The notes: a model not told the origin generated them from the sequence alone. 64,000 nucleotides of DNA from Chryseobacterium daecheongense (GCA_027920525.1 CP115858.1:1426001-1490000), one strand, 5' to 3'; counted from the stretch's first letter, positions 1 to 8,710 are shown. A program made the numbers and translations.

Positions 1-770
1 ATCATACCGGCAATATAGCAGGCTTCAATAGCACTCTTTACCCGCAGCTTTTCCATAATATTCTGCCTGTGCCGGTCTACGGTATTTTTACTTATAAAAA
101 GTTTTTGTGAAATTTCTTTACTTGGCTTGCCAACAGCAATTTCTTTTAAAATTTCTATTTCTCTTCTGGTGAGAATTTTTTTTGTATTAAAAGCTGTATT
201 GGGAATGATCTGCCCATTTGAGGAATCGATAATTACAGCAGCAGGAGCCTGTTCAATACTACTACTAAAACTATACTGATATAAAACAAGCTGAATACTG
301 TCTGTTGATGAAGCATAAAATATCTTCAGTTCTACAGGAATGTACTTCCCGTCTTTATTTAAGATCCTGATGATAAGAATAATATGATAATTCAGGCGTT
401 CTACAGGCGTTTTATTCTTAAGGAAATGAAATAATCTGAGTTCTGTAAGATGCTTCATCGTAAGATCCTCCGGATGAATAAGTTTTAAAATGTTGTCATT
501 TTGAACAGAGCTGGTTACCTCGCCGGTCTGCTCATCAGCAATTCCGAGATACACGGATAAGCCTCCATGGTACACATAATTTTTTTTGAATTTTAAATCT
601 ACTAGAACCGCAGTAGAATTCTGGAGTACTGAAAAGATAAACGCCACATGCCTATATTTTTCCAATGACATTTTAGGATCAAGCTCACCTTTAAATGCCT
701 GATTAAAAATTGTCTCCGAGAGTAGATTTTCTGTCGCTGAAAAATGGTCATTTTTTACTATTTTATTCAT
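1..770 (-). CDS. LuxR-family transcriptional regulator (3' end outside window)
   Basis: The reading frame starts at the ATG at 770 and stays open to the window edge, giving 256 residues without a stop. The C-terminal part (about residues 195-255) is a LuxR/FixJ-type helix-turn-helix: LTRREIEIL is followed by the recognition helix ISKNTVDRHRQNIMEKL. The N-terminal 180 residues look like a PAS-type sensory fold but have no clear ligand motif. There is no receiver domain, so this is not a classical response regulator. It is divergent from the membrane protein at 862, which is a possible target. The family and the HTH are clear; the signal is unknown. Confidence 0.8.
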   Translation of the reverse strand, partial: MNKIVKNDHFSATENLLSETIFNQAFKGELDPKMSLEKYRHVAFIFSVLQNSTAVLVDLKFKKNYVYHGGLSVYLGIADEQTGEVTSSVQNDNILKLIHPEDLTMKHLTELRLFHFLKNKTPVERLNYHIILIIRILNKDGKYIPVELKIFYASSTDSIQLVLYQYSFSSSIEQAPAAVIIDSSNGQIIPNTAFNTKKILTRREIEILKEIAVGKPSKEISQKLFISKNTVDRHRQNIMEKLRVKSAIEACYIAGM

Positions 771-783
771 TAAACCATCATTA

Positions 784-791
784 TACCTTTG
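784..791 (+). promoter_or_regulatory. Candidate -7 box (TAnnTTTG) for the membrane protein gene
   Basis: TACCTTTG matches the Bacteroidota -7 consensus and lies 70 bases before the ATG at 862. No clear -33 TTTG is visible. Confidence 0.3.
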
Positions 792-861
792 TCAAAGATA
801 ATAATTATATGGTAATTATTGTGAAAAGATAAAATATTGTCCAATCAAATAAAAAAATAAA

Positions 862-1425
862 ATGAAACAAAAATTTGAAAACTTATGTCTTAAGATCAAT
901 ATATGGTTATTTATAGTACCAATGGGTATACTATTCGGAATAATGTCTTTTTTTCTTATTCCGGGTCTGCAGGCGCACCTTGGCACTACCCAGCTTTTGG
1001 ACACCATGTTCAGTGGATATTCTACGGAATATGCCGAATATTTAATGCAGAAACTCGGTCATGAAGGAAGACATTCCTATCTGTCTCTTGAGCTATATGC
1101 AGATGTCCCGTTTATTTTCTTTTATGTGACAGTATTTACCCTTCTTACCGTGCGATTACTTATCAAAAACAGATTATGGAATAGCTGGTTCCGGTTTATT
1201 GCTTTTCTTCCGTTACTGGCTGGAATTTTCGATTGGTTAGAAAATAGTATGATCATTAGTGTACTTATTCAATATCCTGATATTAACGGCAAATTGATAT
1301 CAATATCATCATTTGCTACGCATATGAAAGGATGTTTTCTTATACTGATGTTTCTCTCATTGCTTCTGAATTTAATGATGATATTATACAGATTCATTGT
1401 TTCCAAAAGTAATCATGATTTTTAA
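862..1425 (+). CDS. Membrane protein of unknown function, four TM segments
   Basis: This is a 187-residue protein with hydrophobic segments near residues 13-33, 83-102, 110-130 and 155-178. A polar loop follows the first segment (about 40-75). No family motif was recognised. The gene stands alone between a divergent LuxR regulator and a convergent DUF2911 gene, with a shared terminator downstream. It is probably an integral inner-membrane protein. The reading frame has normal composition, so it is likely real. Confidence 0.65.
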   Translation: MKQKFENLCLKINIWLFIVPMGILFGIMSFFLIPGLQAHLGTTQLLDTMFSGYSTEYAEYLMQKLGHEGRHSYLSLELYADVPFIFFYVTVFTLLTVRLLIKNRLWNSWFRFIAFLPLLAGIFDWLENSMIISVLIQYPDINGKLISISSFATHMKGCFLILMFLSLLLNLMMILYRFIVSKSNHDF

Positions 1426-1506
1426 TGCCCCCATACTTCTTAATTTCTGTAGAAAAATCGGGGTACTGTATATTGCAGCGCTTGATACAATATCAAAATT
1501 GTAAAT

Positions 1507-1540
1507 AAAAAAATCCCGGATGATCCGGGATTTTTTTTCT
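1507..1540. terminator. Bidirectional rho-independent terminator
   Basis: AATCCCGGA and TCCGGGATT form a 9-bp stem with a 3-base loop, with A-runs on one side and T-runs on the other. It serves the convergent genes ending at 1425 and 1552. Confidence 0.85.
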
Positions 1541-1551
1541 TGTATCTCAAT

Positions 1552-2070
1552 TTATTTGATCTCCACAGGAACTGAGATTTTATCCCAATCCATTGTGAAT
1601 CCATTACTGTTGATTTTATACACTAAATTTTCCTGTGTTGCCGGTAAAGCTTTTGTTTTTACATCAACACGTAAAGCATCTTTTGCCTGTTCGTATTTGT
1701 AAGCACCCCATTGTTTCGGCTCTTTGTTGAAAATTGCAGTCCATGTTCCACTTTCTTTAGGAATCAGGAAGAAGCTGTATTTCCCTGCAGGCAGCGGTTT
1801 ACCCTGAACAGTAATATTTTTATCCGTTTCAAAAGTAGTTGCTTCATTAGCTCCCGCACGCCAAACTTTATCGTAAGCTTCCAAACCACCCCAGATGGTA
1901 CGCCCTTTAACAGAAGGGCTACTATAGTTTATGGTAATGGTGGCATCTTTAATTTTTCCCGTAGCAGTAGCCGGAGGGCTGGCAGGCTTTTTAGTGTCCT
2001 GTGCAAAAGCATTTACTGAAAGCGTCATTGCAGCAAAAACTACAGTAACAGATTTAATCATTGTTTTCAT
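1552..2070 (-). CDS. Secreted DUF2911 family protein
   Basis: This 172-residue protein has a cleavable signal peptide ([18 protein letters not shown], then NAFAQ). The mature part carries the DUF2911 signature: [15 protein letters not shown] near residue 47, [13 protein letters not shown] near 70, and [11 protein letters not shown] near 95. The family is common in Bacteroidota and its biochemical role is not established; a beta-sandwich periplasmic protein is expected. It lies 25 bases downstream of the symporter stop on the same strand, so it could be read through from that operon. The family call is confident. Confidence 0.85.
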   Translation of the reverse strand: MKTMIKSVTVVFAAMTLSVNAFAQDTKKPASPPATATGKIKDATITINYSSPSVKGRTIWGGLEAYDKVWRAGANEATTFETDKNITVQGKPLPAGKYSFFLIPKESGTWTAIFNKEPKQWGAYKYEQAKDALRVDVKTKALPATQENLVYKINSNGFTMDWDKISVPVEIK

Positions 2071-2095
2071 AATAATTTGTTTGTTTATTTGTTGT

Positions 2096-3787
2096 TTACG
2101 AATTTACATCTTTCGGCTTATAAAACACTAAACCAATTGCAGAAAATATAACGACTGCCGCTGCGCCGATTACATTAAGCCAGAGGAAAGAAATGATATC
2201 CAACTGGTAAACGGCAATTACCGTAATTTCTGATACAATGGCAGAAATAAATACATTCGCGCCGTTGATTTTCTTATAATAAAATGCAACCAGAAAAATC
2301 CCTAATATCGGACCGTAAAAAAGGGAACCCAATACATTCACCGCTTCGATAAGCGAACCCATTTGCGTGGCAAACATGGCTACCCCGATGGAGAAAATGC
2401 CCCAGGCCAAAGTGTGCAGGCGACTGTATTTCAATTCGGTTTTCTCATCAGGAATATCTTTTCTGAATATCAGATGAACATCCTTTAATGAGCAGGCGGC
2501 AAGGGAATTCAGTGCTGCTGAAATGGACCCCCAGCTTGCCAGAAAAATGACGGCAAACAGTAAACCGATCATTCCTACAGGCAGGTTATTTTTTACGAAA
2601 TACAGGAAAATGTAATTCGTATCCGTTTTCTCTGCATTATAATTTGATTTATTAATTGCTTCCTCTACCCTTCCGTGCAATGCTTTTACCTCAGTTTGTG
2701 TATTTTTAAAATCCTGAATTGTTTTGTTGAGCCGGGGAGAATGAGTTTCTTTTAGCTTTAAAATTTTTTTTGATTCTGCGTTAAATTTTATTTGTAAATC
2801 CTGATGTTCTTTTTCAAAAACCGCAGCCTGCTCAGGTTTTGTCTCCTTTAAATACTGATAAGAACGTTCATTAAAATAAATCGGAGCCGGTTTCAGAGAA
2901 AAGAACGCGAAAAGCAGGGCACCGATCAGGAGAATGGCAAACTGCATCGGAATTTTAACCAATCCGTTCAACAGCAAACCCATTTTTGCATTGGTATTGT
3001 CTTTGGCCGTAATATATCTGCCGACCTGACTCTGGTCCGTCCCGAAGTAAGAAAGTGCCAGGAAAAAACCGCCAATCAATCCACTCCAGATATTGTATTT
3101 GTCTTTCCAGTCGAATTCTGTGGTAATGACATTGAGCTTGCCTGATTTCCCCGCCAGATACAGCGCATCCTTAAAACCAATTCCGTTCGGCATATTCTCG
3201 ATAAGCAGGTACCCTGCAAAAGCCATTGTTCCCAAAATAATGAGAAACTGCAATTTTTGCGTGTGAGCGATCGCTTTTGCACCGCCAACATAGGTATAAA
3301 TCAACAGAATGCCGCCCGTTAAAACATTGGTCAAATAAATATTCCAGTTTAAAACGCTTGATAAGATGATACTTGGCGCGTAAATGCTGATTCCTGTTGA
3401 CAAACCCCTGGAAAAAAGAAAAAGCAATGAAGTGAGTACCCTTGTTTTCTTATCAAAACGGTTTTCTAAATATTCATAGGCCGTATACACATTCAGGCGC
3501 TGAAAAATAGGGATGAAGGTAATACAGATAACGATCATCGCCAAAGGCAAACCAAAATAATACTGAACGAAACGCATACCGTCCGTATACGCCTGGCCCG
3601 GTGCTGAAAGAAATGTAATGGCACTAGCCTGCGTAGCCATAATACCTATCAGCACAATGTACCACGGCATTTTATTATCTGCCTTCAGGTAGGATTCGTT
3701 GTTTTTTTGGCCCCGGCCGATGAATACGCCGTAAACCACCACTGCAACCAGTGTAAAAATGAGAACTGTCCAATCTATATTACTCAT
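2096..3787 (-). CDS. Sodium:solute symporter (SSS family)
   Basis: This 563-residue transporter has about 13 hydrophobic segments. SSS-typical stretches are present: [12 protein letters not shown] in TM2, the YEYLENRF loop near residue 105, and [13 protein letters not shown] near 248. It should couple sodium entry to uptake of a sugar, acid or similar solute. About residues 305-385 form an extra hydrophilic, coiled-coil-like insertion between TM segments, which is longer than in ordinary SSS loops. Its ATG overlaps the stop of a 34-codon gene upstream (ATGA), which in turn overlaps the PIG-L gene, so all three are translationally coupled. The substrate may be a product of the PIG-L enzyme; this is inference from linkage. 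Confidence 0.9.
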   Translation of the reverse strand: MSNIDWTVLIFTLVAVVVYGVFIGRGQKNNESYLKADNKMPWYIVLIGIMATQASAITFLSAPGQAYTDGMRFVQYYFGLPLAMIVICITFIPIFQRLNVYTAYEYLENRFDKKTRVLTSLLFLFSRGLSTGISIYAPSIILSSVLNWNIYLTNVLTGGILLIYTYVGGAKAIAHTQKLQFLIILGTMAFAGYLLIENMPNGIGFKDALYLAGKSGKLNVITTEFDWKDKYNIWSGLIGGFFLALSYFGTDQSQVGRYITAKDNTNAKMGLLLNGLVKIPMQFAILLIGALLFAFFSLKPAPIYFNERSYQYLKETKPEQAAVFEKEHQDLQIKFNAESKKILKLKETHSPRLNKTIQDFKNTQTEVKALHGRVEEAINKSNYNAEKTDTNYIFLYFVKNNLPVGMIGLLFAVIFLASWGSISAALNSLAACSLKDVHLIFRKDIPDEKTELKYSRLHTLAWGIFSIGVAMFATQMGSLIEAVNVLGSLFYGPILGIFLVAFYYKKINGANVFISAIVSEITVIAVYQLDIISFLWLNVIGAAAVVIFSAIGLVFYKPKDVNS

Positions 3788-3888
3788 GCCCAGAATTTAG
3801 TAAACCAATAATAAAATGCGATCTGGAATACTAATGCTACTGCTAATAGTATGTACCAGATATTCCAGTTTTTAAGTTGTTTGTTCAT
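3784..3888 (-). CDS. 34-residue single-pass membrane peptide coupled to the symporter
   Basis: This short frame begins at the ATG at 3888 and ends with the TGA at 3784-3786. It encodes MNKQLKNWNIWYILLAV followed by a hydrophobic helix and a short tail ending FTKFWA. It shares one base with the PIG-L stop (TGATG) and four bases with the symporter start (ATGA). Such double coupling would be unlikely by chance. The product has a positively charged aromatic N-terminus and one transmembrane helix. By analogy with other symporters that have small partner peptides (YhdT-PanF, YjcH-ActP), it may be an accessory subunit; that role is inference. Confidence 0.7.
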   Translation of the reverse strand: MNKQLKNWNIWYILLAVALVFQIAFYYWFTKFWA

Positions 3889-6392
3889 CAGTTTTTCTGT
3901 GCACTTAAAAAATTAAAAAATAAACGTGCCGCCCCCACATTTCCTGAAGGTAGCTGTCTGAAAAATGCCAACGGCGTATAGATAAAATTACCCTTACCGT
4001 ATTGGGCATATAAAGTAGATCCCTGAAGAGGCTCTTCATCGGTATCGTGCATTTCAAAAAGCGGTTCATACGCTGCATCCCATTGTGCAGGGAAATAGGC
4101 ACCACGTTCCTGCACCCAGCCTTTAAAATCATCAGGAGTAATTTTGTTTGGAAAGTTCAGTAATTTATGATCAGGGTTTAAAAACGTAACCGCAGCATTT
4201 TCTTCGGTAACCCGTTTATTGGAAATACTGAAATTGTATATCCCCAATTTATCAACGGTTGTATCCTGGTTGGTGTTATACTGCATCACCAGATTACCAC
4301 CCTTTTTTACGTAAGACCATAGAAAAGGCATCCAGCGACCCAGTTTTTTCTCTGTGTTATTAGCGCGAACCCCAAGTACGATGGCATCGTATTGCGACAG
4401 CTTGCTCTGACTCCCGTTTCCGGCAGACTCATCTATATTGCCATAAAAATCTTCATCTTTCAGGACGTCTACCTGGATACCTGCAATGCGTAGAAAGTCA
4501 GGAATGAAATCACCTGCACCTTCTATATACCCCACTTTTTTAACCTTCGCCTGAATGTCACCTTTCATAACGGTTACAGTGGCAGGTGCAAAATATTGTA
4601 AGGAAGGTAAATGCGGATACTGAATTAATATCTGCTTTTTATTATAGGTAACTCCATCTGCAACAAAATTGGCTTCCAGTTGCAAGCGGGATGAATTAAT
4701 TGAAGCCAGTTTCGTTTTTGGAATAACATAATCGATGGTAGTATCTTTTCCATTGAGCGAACTAATATCCGCGCCCCCTACTCGCTCTCCGTTATGCATG
4801 AGATTGAGAATACCTTTATTGAAGTCTTTGCTGGAATTCACCTTAACATTTAAACTCAAATGCAAATCTTCATTTTCTTTAACCACATACAGGGGTTGTA
4901 TAAATTTCAGTTCCAATGCTGGAACAATACGCAGGCCTTCGACCACATCCCCACGTACCGGATCTAATTTCTTAAAAGATAAAGGAAGTTTAACCCGAAA
5001 CTTTTCCGAGCCTATTTTTAAACCAAGCAACACATTCAGGGATGACTCCGCCTCAGGCAAACCAATTAAAGTATCATTCGGAACAGAGAAAGTTGCTGCG
5101 TTGGCGGGAGGTTTTGCCAACCAGTAAGGTTCTGTAAGTGCCGCATCTGCAGGAATCTGAATGTCATGCTGAATGGTAATTAAAGAATCTTTTGACAGTT
5201 TTCTATTGAAGCTTTCTGATTGATGTAACCATTGTACATTTTCTAAAACAACAGGATCAGCAGCTCTTGAAATCAGATTTAACCTGAAATTATAATGGTC
5301 CCCGGCTACGGCTTCAGCCTGATTCGTCACCACCTCGCCCATAAATCCGGCACAGCTCAGAATGATATGGTCGAGAGATTTTATTTTATCCTTTTTCAGG
5401 TCTGCATCCTGAACTGCCATAACTTTTTTTCGTAAGGCAAGCAAAGCGGGTAAACTCAGGTCAGGATTATTGAAATTGAAGGTGGAAATAATTTGATCTA
5501 ATGCCCGGTCAATGTCAGCGTTTCCTTTTGAGGTCCAGGTTTTAACGACTCCGTCAAAAAGTGTTGCTTTTGCAGGCTCTCCGATAACATGAGAAAAATA
5601 TTCAGTTTTGATTCCGGCTACAGACTGTGTTCCTGCTCCCTGGCTTTTATGTAGGCTTCTGCTTAATCCTGCCAGTTCACCATAGCCCATTCCCAGCTGC
5701 GGATCATATTGCCCAACGGTAACTTTCAGTTGATTTTCAGCGGTTGTATTAACCCCACCAAACCGGAAAGTATTCCACAATACGCGTTTAGGTTGCCATA
5801 CATTCACATATTTTAATTGATCCGGAAAAGCAGTTTTATCACCTGCCAGCCTGAAGGCTTTTTCCGCAACCACGGCCGAAGCCGCATGTTGTCCGTGGCC
5901 TGCTGCTGCAGTTGGAGGAAATCGACAAATAATAACATCCGGACGGAATTGACGGATCACCCAAACAACATCCGCTATAATACTCTTTTCATCCCATTGT
6001 TTGAAAGTATCGGTCGTATTTTTAGAAAACCCGAAATCAATCGCACGGGTAAAAAACTGTTGGGCGCCGTCTAACTTTCTTGCCTCCAAAAGCTCATGCG
6101 TTCTGATTAAACCCAATGCAGCTCCCTGCTCTGTCCCTAATAGATTCTGCCCACCATCACCTCTTGTCAAAGACAGATAGCCCGTTTCAACATTCTGATC
6201 GTTGATTAGCCAGGAAAGCAATCCTGTATTTTCATCATCGGGATGAGCCGCAAGGTATAAAACTTTAGGCAGCTGTTTAAGTGTTTTGAGTTCACGGTAA
6301 ATTTCAGATGATTGGGAAGGTCGAACCTGTTGGGCCGAACAAAAAACCGTATAAAAGCCAAGAATAAATACAGCGCTTACTTTTTTGAACAT
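3888..6392 (-). CDS. Secreted PIG-L family deacetylase with C-terminal extension
   Basis: This 834-residue protein has a signal peptide ending near residue 21 (VFCSAQQ). The PIG-L/LmbE domain covers about residues 40-290. The zinc motif AHPDDE is near residue 50, and H-containing GHGQHAA near 166 completes the metal site. The enzyme class removes acetyl groups from N-acetylglucosamine-type substrates. The remaining 500 residues contain beta-sandwich-like parts and a C-terminal region (about 600-830) resembling a class I glutamine-amidotransferase-like fold, an arrangement common in Bacteroidota homologs. It is the first gene of the operon with the small peptide and the sodium symporter, suggesting periplasmic processing followed by uptake. 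Confidence 0.85.
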   Translation of the reverse strand: MFKKVSAVFILGFYTVFCSAQQVRPSQSSEIYRELKTLKQLPKVLYLAAHPDDENTGLLSWLINDQNVETGYLSLTRGDGGQNLLGTEQGAALGLIRTHELLEARKLDGAQQFFTRAIDFGFSKNTTDTFKQWDEKSIIADVVWVIRQFRPDVIICRFPPTAAAGHGQHAASAVVAEKAFRLAGDKTAFPDQLKYVNVWQPKRVLWNTFRFGGVNTTAENQLKVTVGQYDPQLGMGYGELAGLSRSLHKSQGAGTQSVAGIKTEYFSHVIGEPAKATLFDGVVKTWTSKGNADIDRALDQIISTFNFNNPDLSLPALLALRKKVMAVQDADLKKDKIKSLDHIILSCAGFMGEVVTNQAEAVAGDHYNFRLNLISRAADPVVLENVQWLHQSESFNRKLSKDSLITIQHDIQIPADAALTEPYWLAKPPANAATFSVPNDTLIGLPEAESSLNVLLGLKIGSEKFRVKLPLSFKKLDPVRGDVVEGLRIVPALELKFIQPLYVVKENEDLHLSLNVKVNSSKDFNKGILNLMHNGERVGGADISSLNGKDTTIDYVIPKTKLASINSSRLQLEANFVADGVTYNKKQILIQYPHLPSLQYFAPATVTVMKGDIQAKVKKVGYIEGAGDFIPDFLRIAGIQVDVLKDEDFYGNIDESAGNGSQSKLSQYDAIVLGVRANNTEKKLGRWMPFLWSYVKKGGNLVMQYNTNQDTTVDKLGIYNFSISNKRVTEENAAVTFLNPDHKLLNFPNKITPDDFKGWVQERGAYFPAQWDAAYEPLFEMHDTDEEPLQGSTLYAQYGKGNFIYTPLAFFRQLPSGNVGAARLFFNFLSAQKN

Positions 6393-6488
6393 TTAAATTT
6401 GCTTTGCGACAAATATAAGTAAATCATCTTTCTTGCAAACGTAAAAGAATCACACTGTGAATTTCACAAAAAAATGTTTAAATTTTTA

Positions 6489-6545
6489 TTAAACCACAAA
6501 CCGAAGAGGTTTAAATGATAAAACTTTTGTGATTTTGTGGTTAAG
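6489..6545. repeat. Imperfect inverted repeat of flavobacterial intergenic type
   Basis: AACCACAAA at about 6492-6500 pairs with TTTGTGGTT at about 6534-6542, with a 33-base spacer that also contains TTTTGTG. It lies in the 200-base gap between the PIG-L and CREST genes. It could be a terminator-like hairpin or a dispersed intergenic element; no copy was seen elsewhere in this window. Confidence 0.35.
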
Positions 6546-6594
6546 TTTAAACACACTTATGAATGAATTAGAATTCAAAGAAAATGTAAACTCT

Positions 6595-7266
6595 TTATTT
6601 TTTTCTCATTGTATTCTGCGTAAGATAAATATAATTAAACATGCAAAATGTGGCTGCCGCTCCGAAAGTATGCCATAAAAAGTGGGTTCCGAAACTCAAC
6701 CATCCCCACTGATCAACGATACGGAAAATAAGTGCGAAAACAAACGACAATAAAGCAAAACCCACCCATTTTCCGGCTTTCCACTTTGTATACATCAAGT
6801 ACCTTACTACCGAGAAAAGCACAAATGAAGCCATGATCGCATAATTGATATTGATAAAGAGAGCAACGTTATCGACCAAAATCCAATTTCTCAAACCTAA
6901 CATAAGGATCACATAGACAATAACCATTACAACTGCATAGTACCATCTGGTGCTCTTTGCTATAAAATAAAATCCGGCAGACAGACACAGCAGCATAATG
7001 GGCATCCAATCCATCATGATAAATATCGGCCATTGCCTGAAAGAATGGTAAACAGTTCCGCCTATGGCACCAATGTACAATAAAACTAAACAGTAGGTTA
7101 AAAAAGGATATTCTTTAAAACGACCCTTCAATTTAATGGTCCAGAAAATGGCTATGGCTAAAAAAAATACAGCAGTTATTGCATTGAAAGGCTCAGGAAA
7201 AAACTGAGCCATATCGGTTTCTTTATATAACATGCCCCCATCCGGAGGTATTGAGTTTACGAGCAT
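6595..7266 (-). CDS. CREST-superfamily membrane hydrolase (alkaline ceramidase-like)
   Basis: This 223-residue protein has seven predicted membrane helices. The conserved elements of the CREST (ceramidase/PAQR) superfamily are visible in order: EPFNAITA near residue 25, GGTVYHSF near 69 (His and Ser), DWMPI near 87 (Asp), and THFLWHTFGA near 196 (two His), which together would hold a zinc ion. An amide hydrolase acting on lipids is the likely function, but the substrate is not known. The first ATG is used because IPPDGG...E precedes the EPFN motif as in relatives, as I recall them; alternative ATGs are at 7233 and 7212. Its first five codons lie inside a direct repeat. Confidence 0.75.
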   Translation of the reverse strand: MLVNSIPPDGGMLYKETDMAQFFPEPFNAITAVFFLAIAIFWTIKLKGRFKEYPFLTYCLVLLYIGAIGGTVYHSFRQWPIFIMMDWMPIMLLCLSAGFYFIAKSTRWYYAVVMVIVYVILMLGLRNWILVDNVALFININYAIMASFVLFSVVRYLMYTKWKAGKWVGFALLSFVFALIFRIVDQWGWLSFGTHFLWHTFGAAATFCMFNYIYLTQNTMRKK

Positions 7267-7305
7267 TTTGTATTTACTATATACTTCTCCTAAATATAGA
7301 AAAAA

Positions 7306-7425
7306 TATGGCATTAGTAAATTCAATGGCAAAAAGCTTCCTTATCCTTCTATGGAAGTAGCCAAAAATATTGCTAAGATTTTAGGAATTACTATCAGTTA
7401 TCTTCTAGGAGAAACTGAGAAATAA
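7306..7425 (+). pseudogene. Remnant of an XRE-type HTH regulator, copy 1
   Basis: Reading on the plus strand gives YGISKFNGKKLPYPSMEVA, followed by KNIAKILGITISYLLGETEK and a stop. This is the second half of an XRE helix-turn-helix domain; the N-terminal half is missing. Comparison with the copy at 8856 shows one lost G near 7420, which creates the premature stop. More indels follow downstream. It is not expected to be functional. Confidence 0.7.
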
Positions 7426-7560
7426 ACATCTTTAAAGATCCGGCAATGCTCAGCCGTTTTAGCGACATCAAAACTTGATTCCGAAAATAAAAAACATCTG
7501 CATTCTATTATTGGTGGCTTATTTAAGCACTCAAAATTAAAAATATTGTTTTTGTCTAAC

Positions 7561-7586
7561 GACACGAGCGAGACGCTCGCGCCAGC
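7561..7586 (-). repeat. REP-like palindrome a
   Basis: GACACGAGCGAGACGCTCGC, then GCCAGC, with a CGAGCG/CGCTCG stem. It follows the toxin remnant (minus-strand sense) and closes direct repeat copy 1. It is GC-rich against AT-rich surroundings. Confidence 0.75.
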
Positions 7587-7589
7587 AGG

Positions 7590-7725
7590 GGGCCTTTGGA
7601 TTAAATCTGGAAAAATTAACTTTGCCAAAGCCAGTTGTGTTGAAATGTATTTTATCATAACTTTTCATGGCTTCTAGTATCTTACCCTTATCAAATCCTG
7701 TAGAAAAATCTCTATACGGGTTGCT
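7590..7725 (-). pseudogene. Remnant of a polymorphic toxin C-terminus
   Basis: On the minus strand an open stretch from about 7725 reads SNPYRDFSTGFDKGKILEAM, then KSYDKIHFNTTGFGKVNFSR and FNPK before running into the REP palindrome. Stops lie just upstream. The composition (DKIHFNTTGFG) resembles C-terminal tails of RHS-type toxin domains, but I cannot name the family. It sits between REP palindromes a and b and downstream of an RHS operon of the same orientation, as expected for a displaced toxin tip. It has no start of its own. Confidence 0.5.
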
Positions 7726-7753
7726 TCAAGGCTATAGCGCCAACAACTCCCTC

Positions 7754-7780
7754 GCTGGCGCGAGCGCCACGCTCATTGCC
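7754..7780 (+). repeat. REP-like palindrome b
   Basis: GCTGGCGCGAGCGCCACGCT, then CATTGCC. It is in the opposite orientation to a, d and e and matches copy c. It lies just upstream (minus-strand sense) of the toxin remnant. Confidence 0.75.
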
Positions 7781-7914
7781 CATTCATACATTACAAATTT
7801 AAACGTACTACCAAAATTCCCTGATCATCTTTATGGTAATTTTTTGTAGTATTAAATTTCAATTATAAGATTCCACAAAAAAATACTTTCAGTCTTTTAA
7901 ATACTAAAATAAAA

Positions 7915-7940
7915 ATCCGAGAAAGTATACCTTCTCGGAT
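7915..7940 (-). terminator. Hairpin terminator after the orphan immunity gene
   Basis: ATCCGAGAA and TTCTCGGAT make a 9-bp stem with an 8-base loop. On the minus strand it is followed by TTTTTATTTT. A close copy occurs at 8711-8740. Confidence 0.75.
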
Positions 7941-7970
7941 CTATTTATTCGTTAGTGATAAAAGTCAAAA

Positions 7971-8264
7971 TTAGCCATTCAATTCTTTTTTTATCATCAT
8001 TAACCATTCTAAAGCATCATTAGAGTTTTCAAAATAACGATTAGCTTCATCTCCAACTTCTTGCCAGTAAGAGTCAATGTTCTCAATGAGAATAAGTAAT
8101 TCTTCTTTTACTTTACCTAAAGTCTTTATTGACACTTCCGATTTATTACAATCTGTAATATAATTTTCAACAACTTCTTCATCAGTTAAATCATCGAAAT
8201 CTGCATCTGGAAAGTATGCTCCAAAAAACTGATATAAATTTGGAAATTTTTTTTTAAAGTCCAT
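7971..8264 (-). CDS. CdiI-like immunity protein (orphan)
   Basis: This is a 97-residue acidic protein. The start FPNLYQFFGAYFPDADFDD and the following EEVVENYI match what I know of the contact-dependent inhibition immunity family CdiI_2 (YFGAYFHQDW-type start). It begins 21 bases after the stop of an RNase A-type toxin fragment on the same strand, the usual toxin-immunity order. Because the toxin is truncated, the gene probably protects against toxin from neighbouring cells that still carry the full protein. A strong hairpin terminator follows it. The family call is by motif memory. Confidence 0.75.
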   Translation of the reverse strand: MDFKKKFPNLYQFFGAYFPDADFDDLTDEEVVENYITDCNKSEVSIKTLGKVKEELLILIENIDSYWQEVGDEANRYFENSNDALEWLMMIKKELNG

Positions 8265-8285
8265 ATTCTTTATTATTTTTTTATT

Positions 8286-8573
8286 TTATTGTGGGAATGC
8301 TGTTAATATAAAATAATTACCATTTCCATTTGCTTTAAGAATTATTCTAGCATTACTCAAATCATTAACAACACCAGTACTTCTCATTATTCCTCGACCT
8401 ATATTATTCACTCTATTATATTCTAATCTAAGATTGGTCGTAGCTCCCGAATTTAACCACGATTTAATTGCAGCTCGATTACTTCTTATTGTCGATCTAA
8501 TAACTGATTCTGCAACAGCTTCATTTGTAAAAGAGCTTGCCTCCGCTGGCGCGAGCGTCACGCTCGTTGCCAT
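8286..8573 (-). pseudogene. Truncated RNase A-type (CdiA-CT) toxin fragment fused to a REP repeat
   Basis: The frame encodes 95 residues. From residue 13 it matches the second half of the bacterial CdiA-CT RNase A domain: ASSFTNEAVAESVIRST, then IKSWLNSG, IGRGIM, ARIILKANGNGNYFILTAFP at the end. The first half of that domain, with the catalytic His (HTI..HVGKT region in relatives), is absent. Instead, residues 1-12 are simply the translation of a REP palindrome that supplies an in-frame ATG. So the fragment is a displaced toxin tip and probably inactive. Its immunity gene follows 21 bases downstream. Confidence 0.7.
8545..8571 (+). repeat. REP-like palindrome c
   Basis: GCTGGCGCGAGCGTCACGCT, then CGTTGCC. 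It joins the truncated RNase A toxin exactly at the ASSF residues and provides the apparent start codon. Confidence 0.75.
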
Positions 8574-8710
8574 TCACATCACAAATTTAAATCTATTTCC
8601 AGAATTTTCTGGTCGTCATTACAGTAGTTTCTTTCATTACCATATTTCCATTTGTATATTTATGTTACAAAGCTACTTTCAGGCCCATTAATCTTAAATA
8701 CTAAAAATAT

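Larger units (their letters stand above)
7250..7586. repeat. Long direct repeat, copy 1
   Basis: From TTGAGTTTACGAGCATTTTG onward, about 300 bases match 8801-9177 with scattered substitutions and single-base indels. The copy contains the first five codons of the CREST gene, its upstream region, a broken HTH gene and a REP palindrome. It lacks about 41 bases, including the 9114-9138 hairpin, that are present in copy 2. Confidence 0.85.

Noticed and set aside
7398..7658. 86-residue minus-strand frame
   Set aside because: Runs through the palindrome and antisense to the HTH remnant; no family likeness.
7667..7849. 60-residue plus-strand frame
   Set aside because: It is made by translating the REP palindrome and antisense toxin remnant; the palindrome gives LAGASATL, a translation artefact also seen at 8434-8691.
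8434..8691. 85-residue plus-strand frame
   Set aside because: Antisense to the RNase A toxin fragment and built partly from palindrome c.
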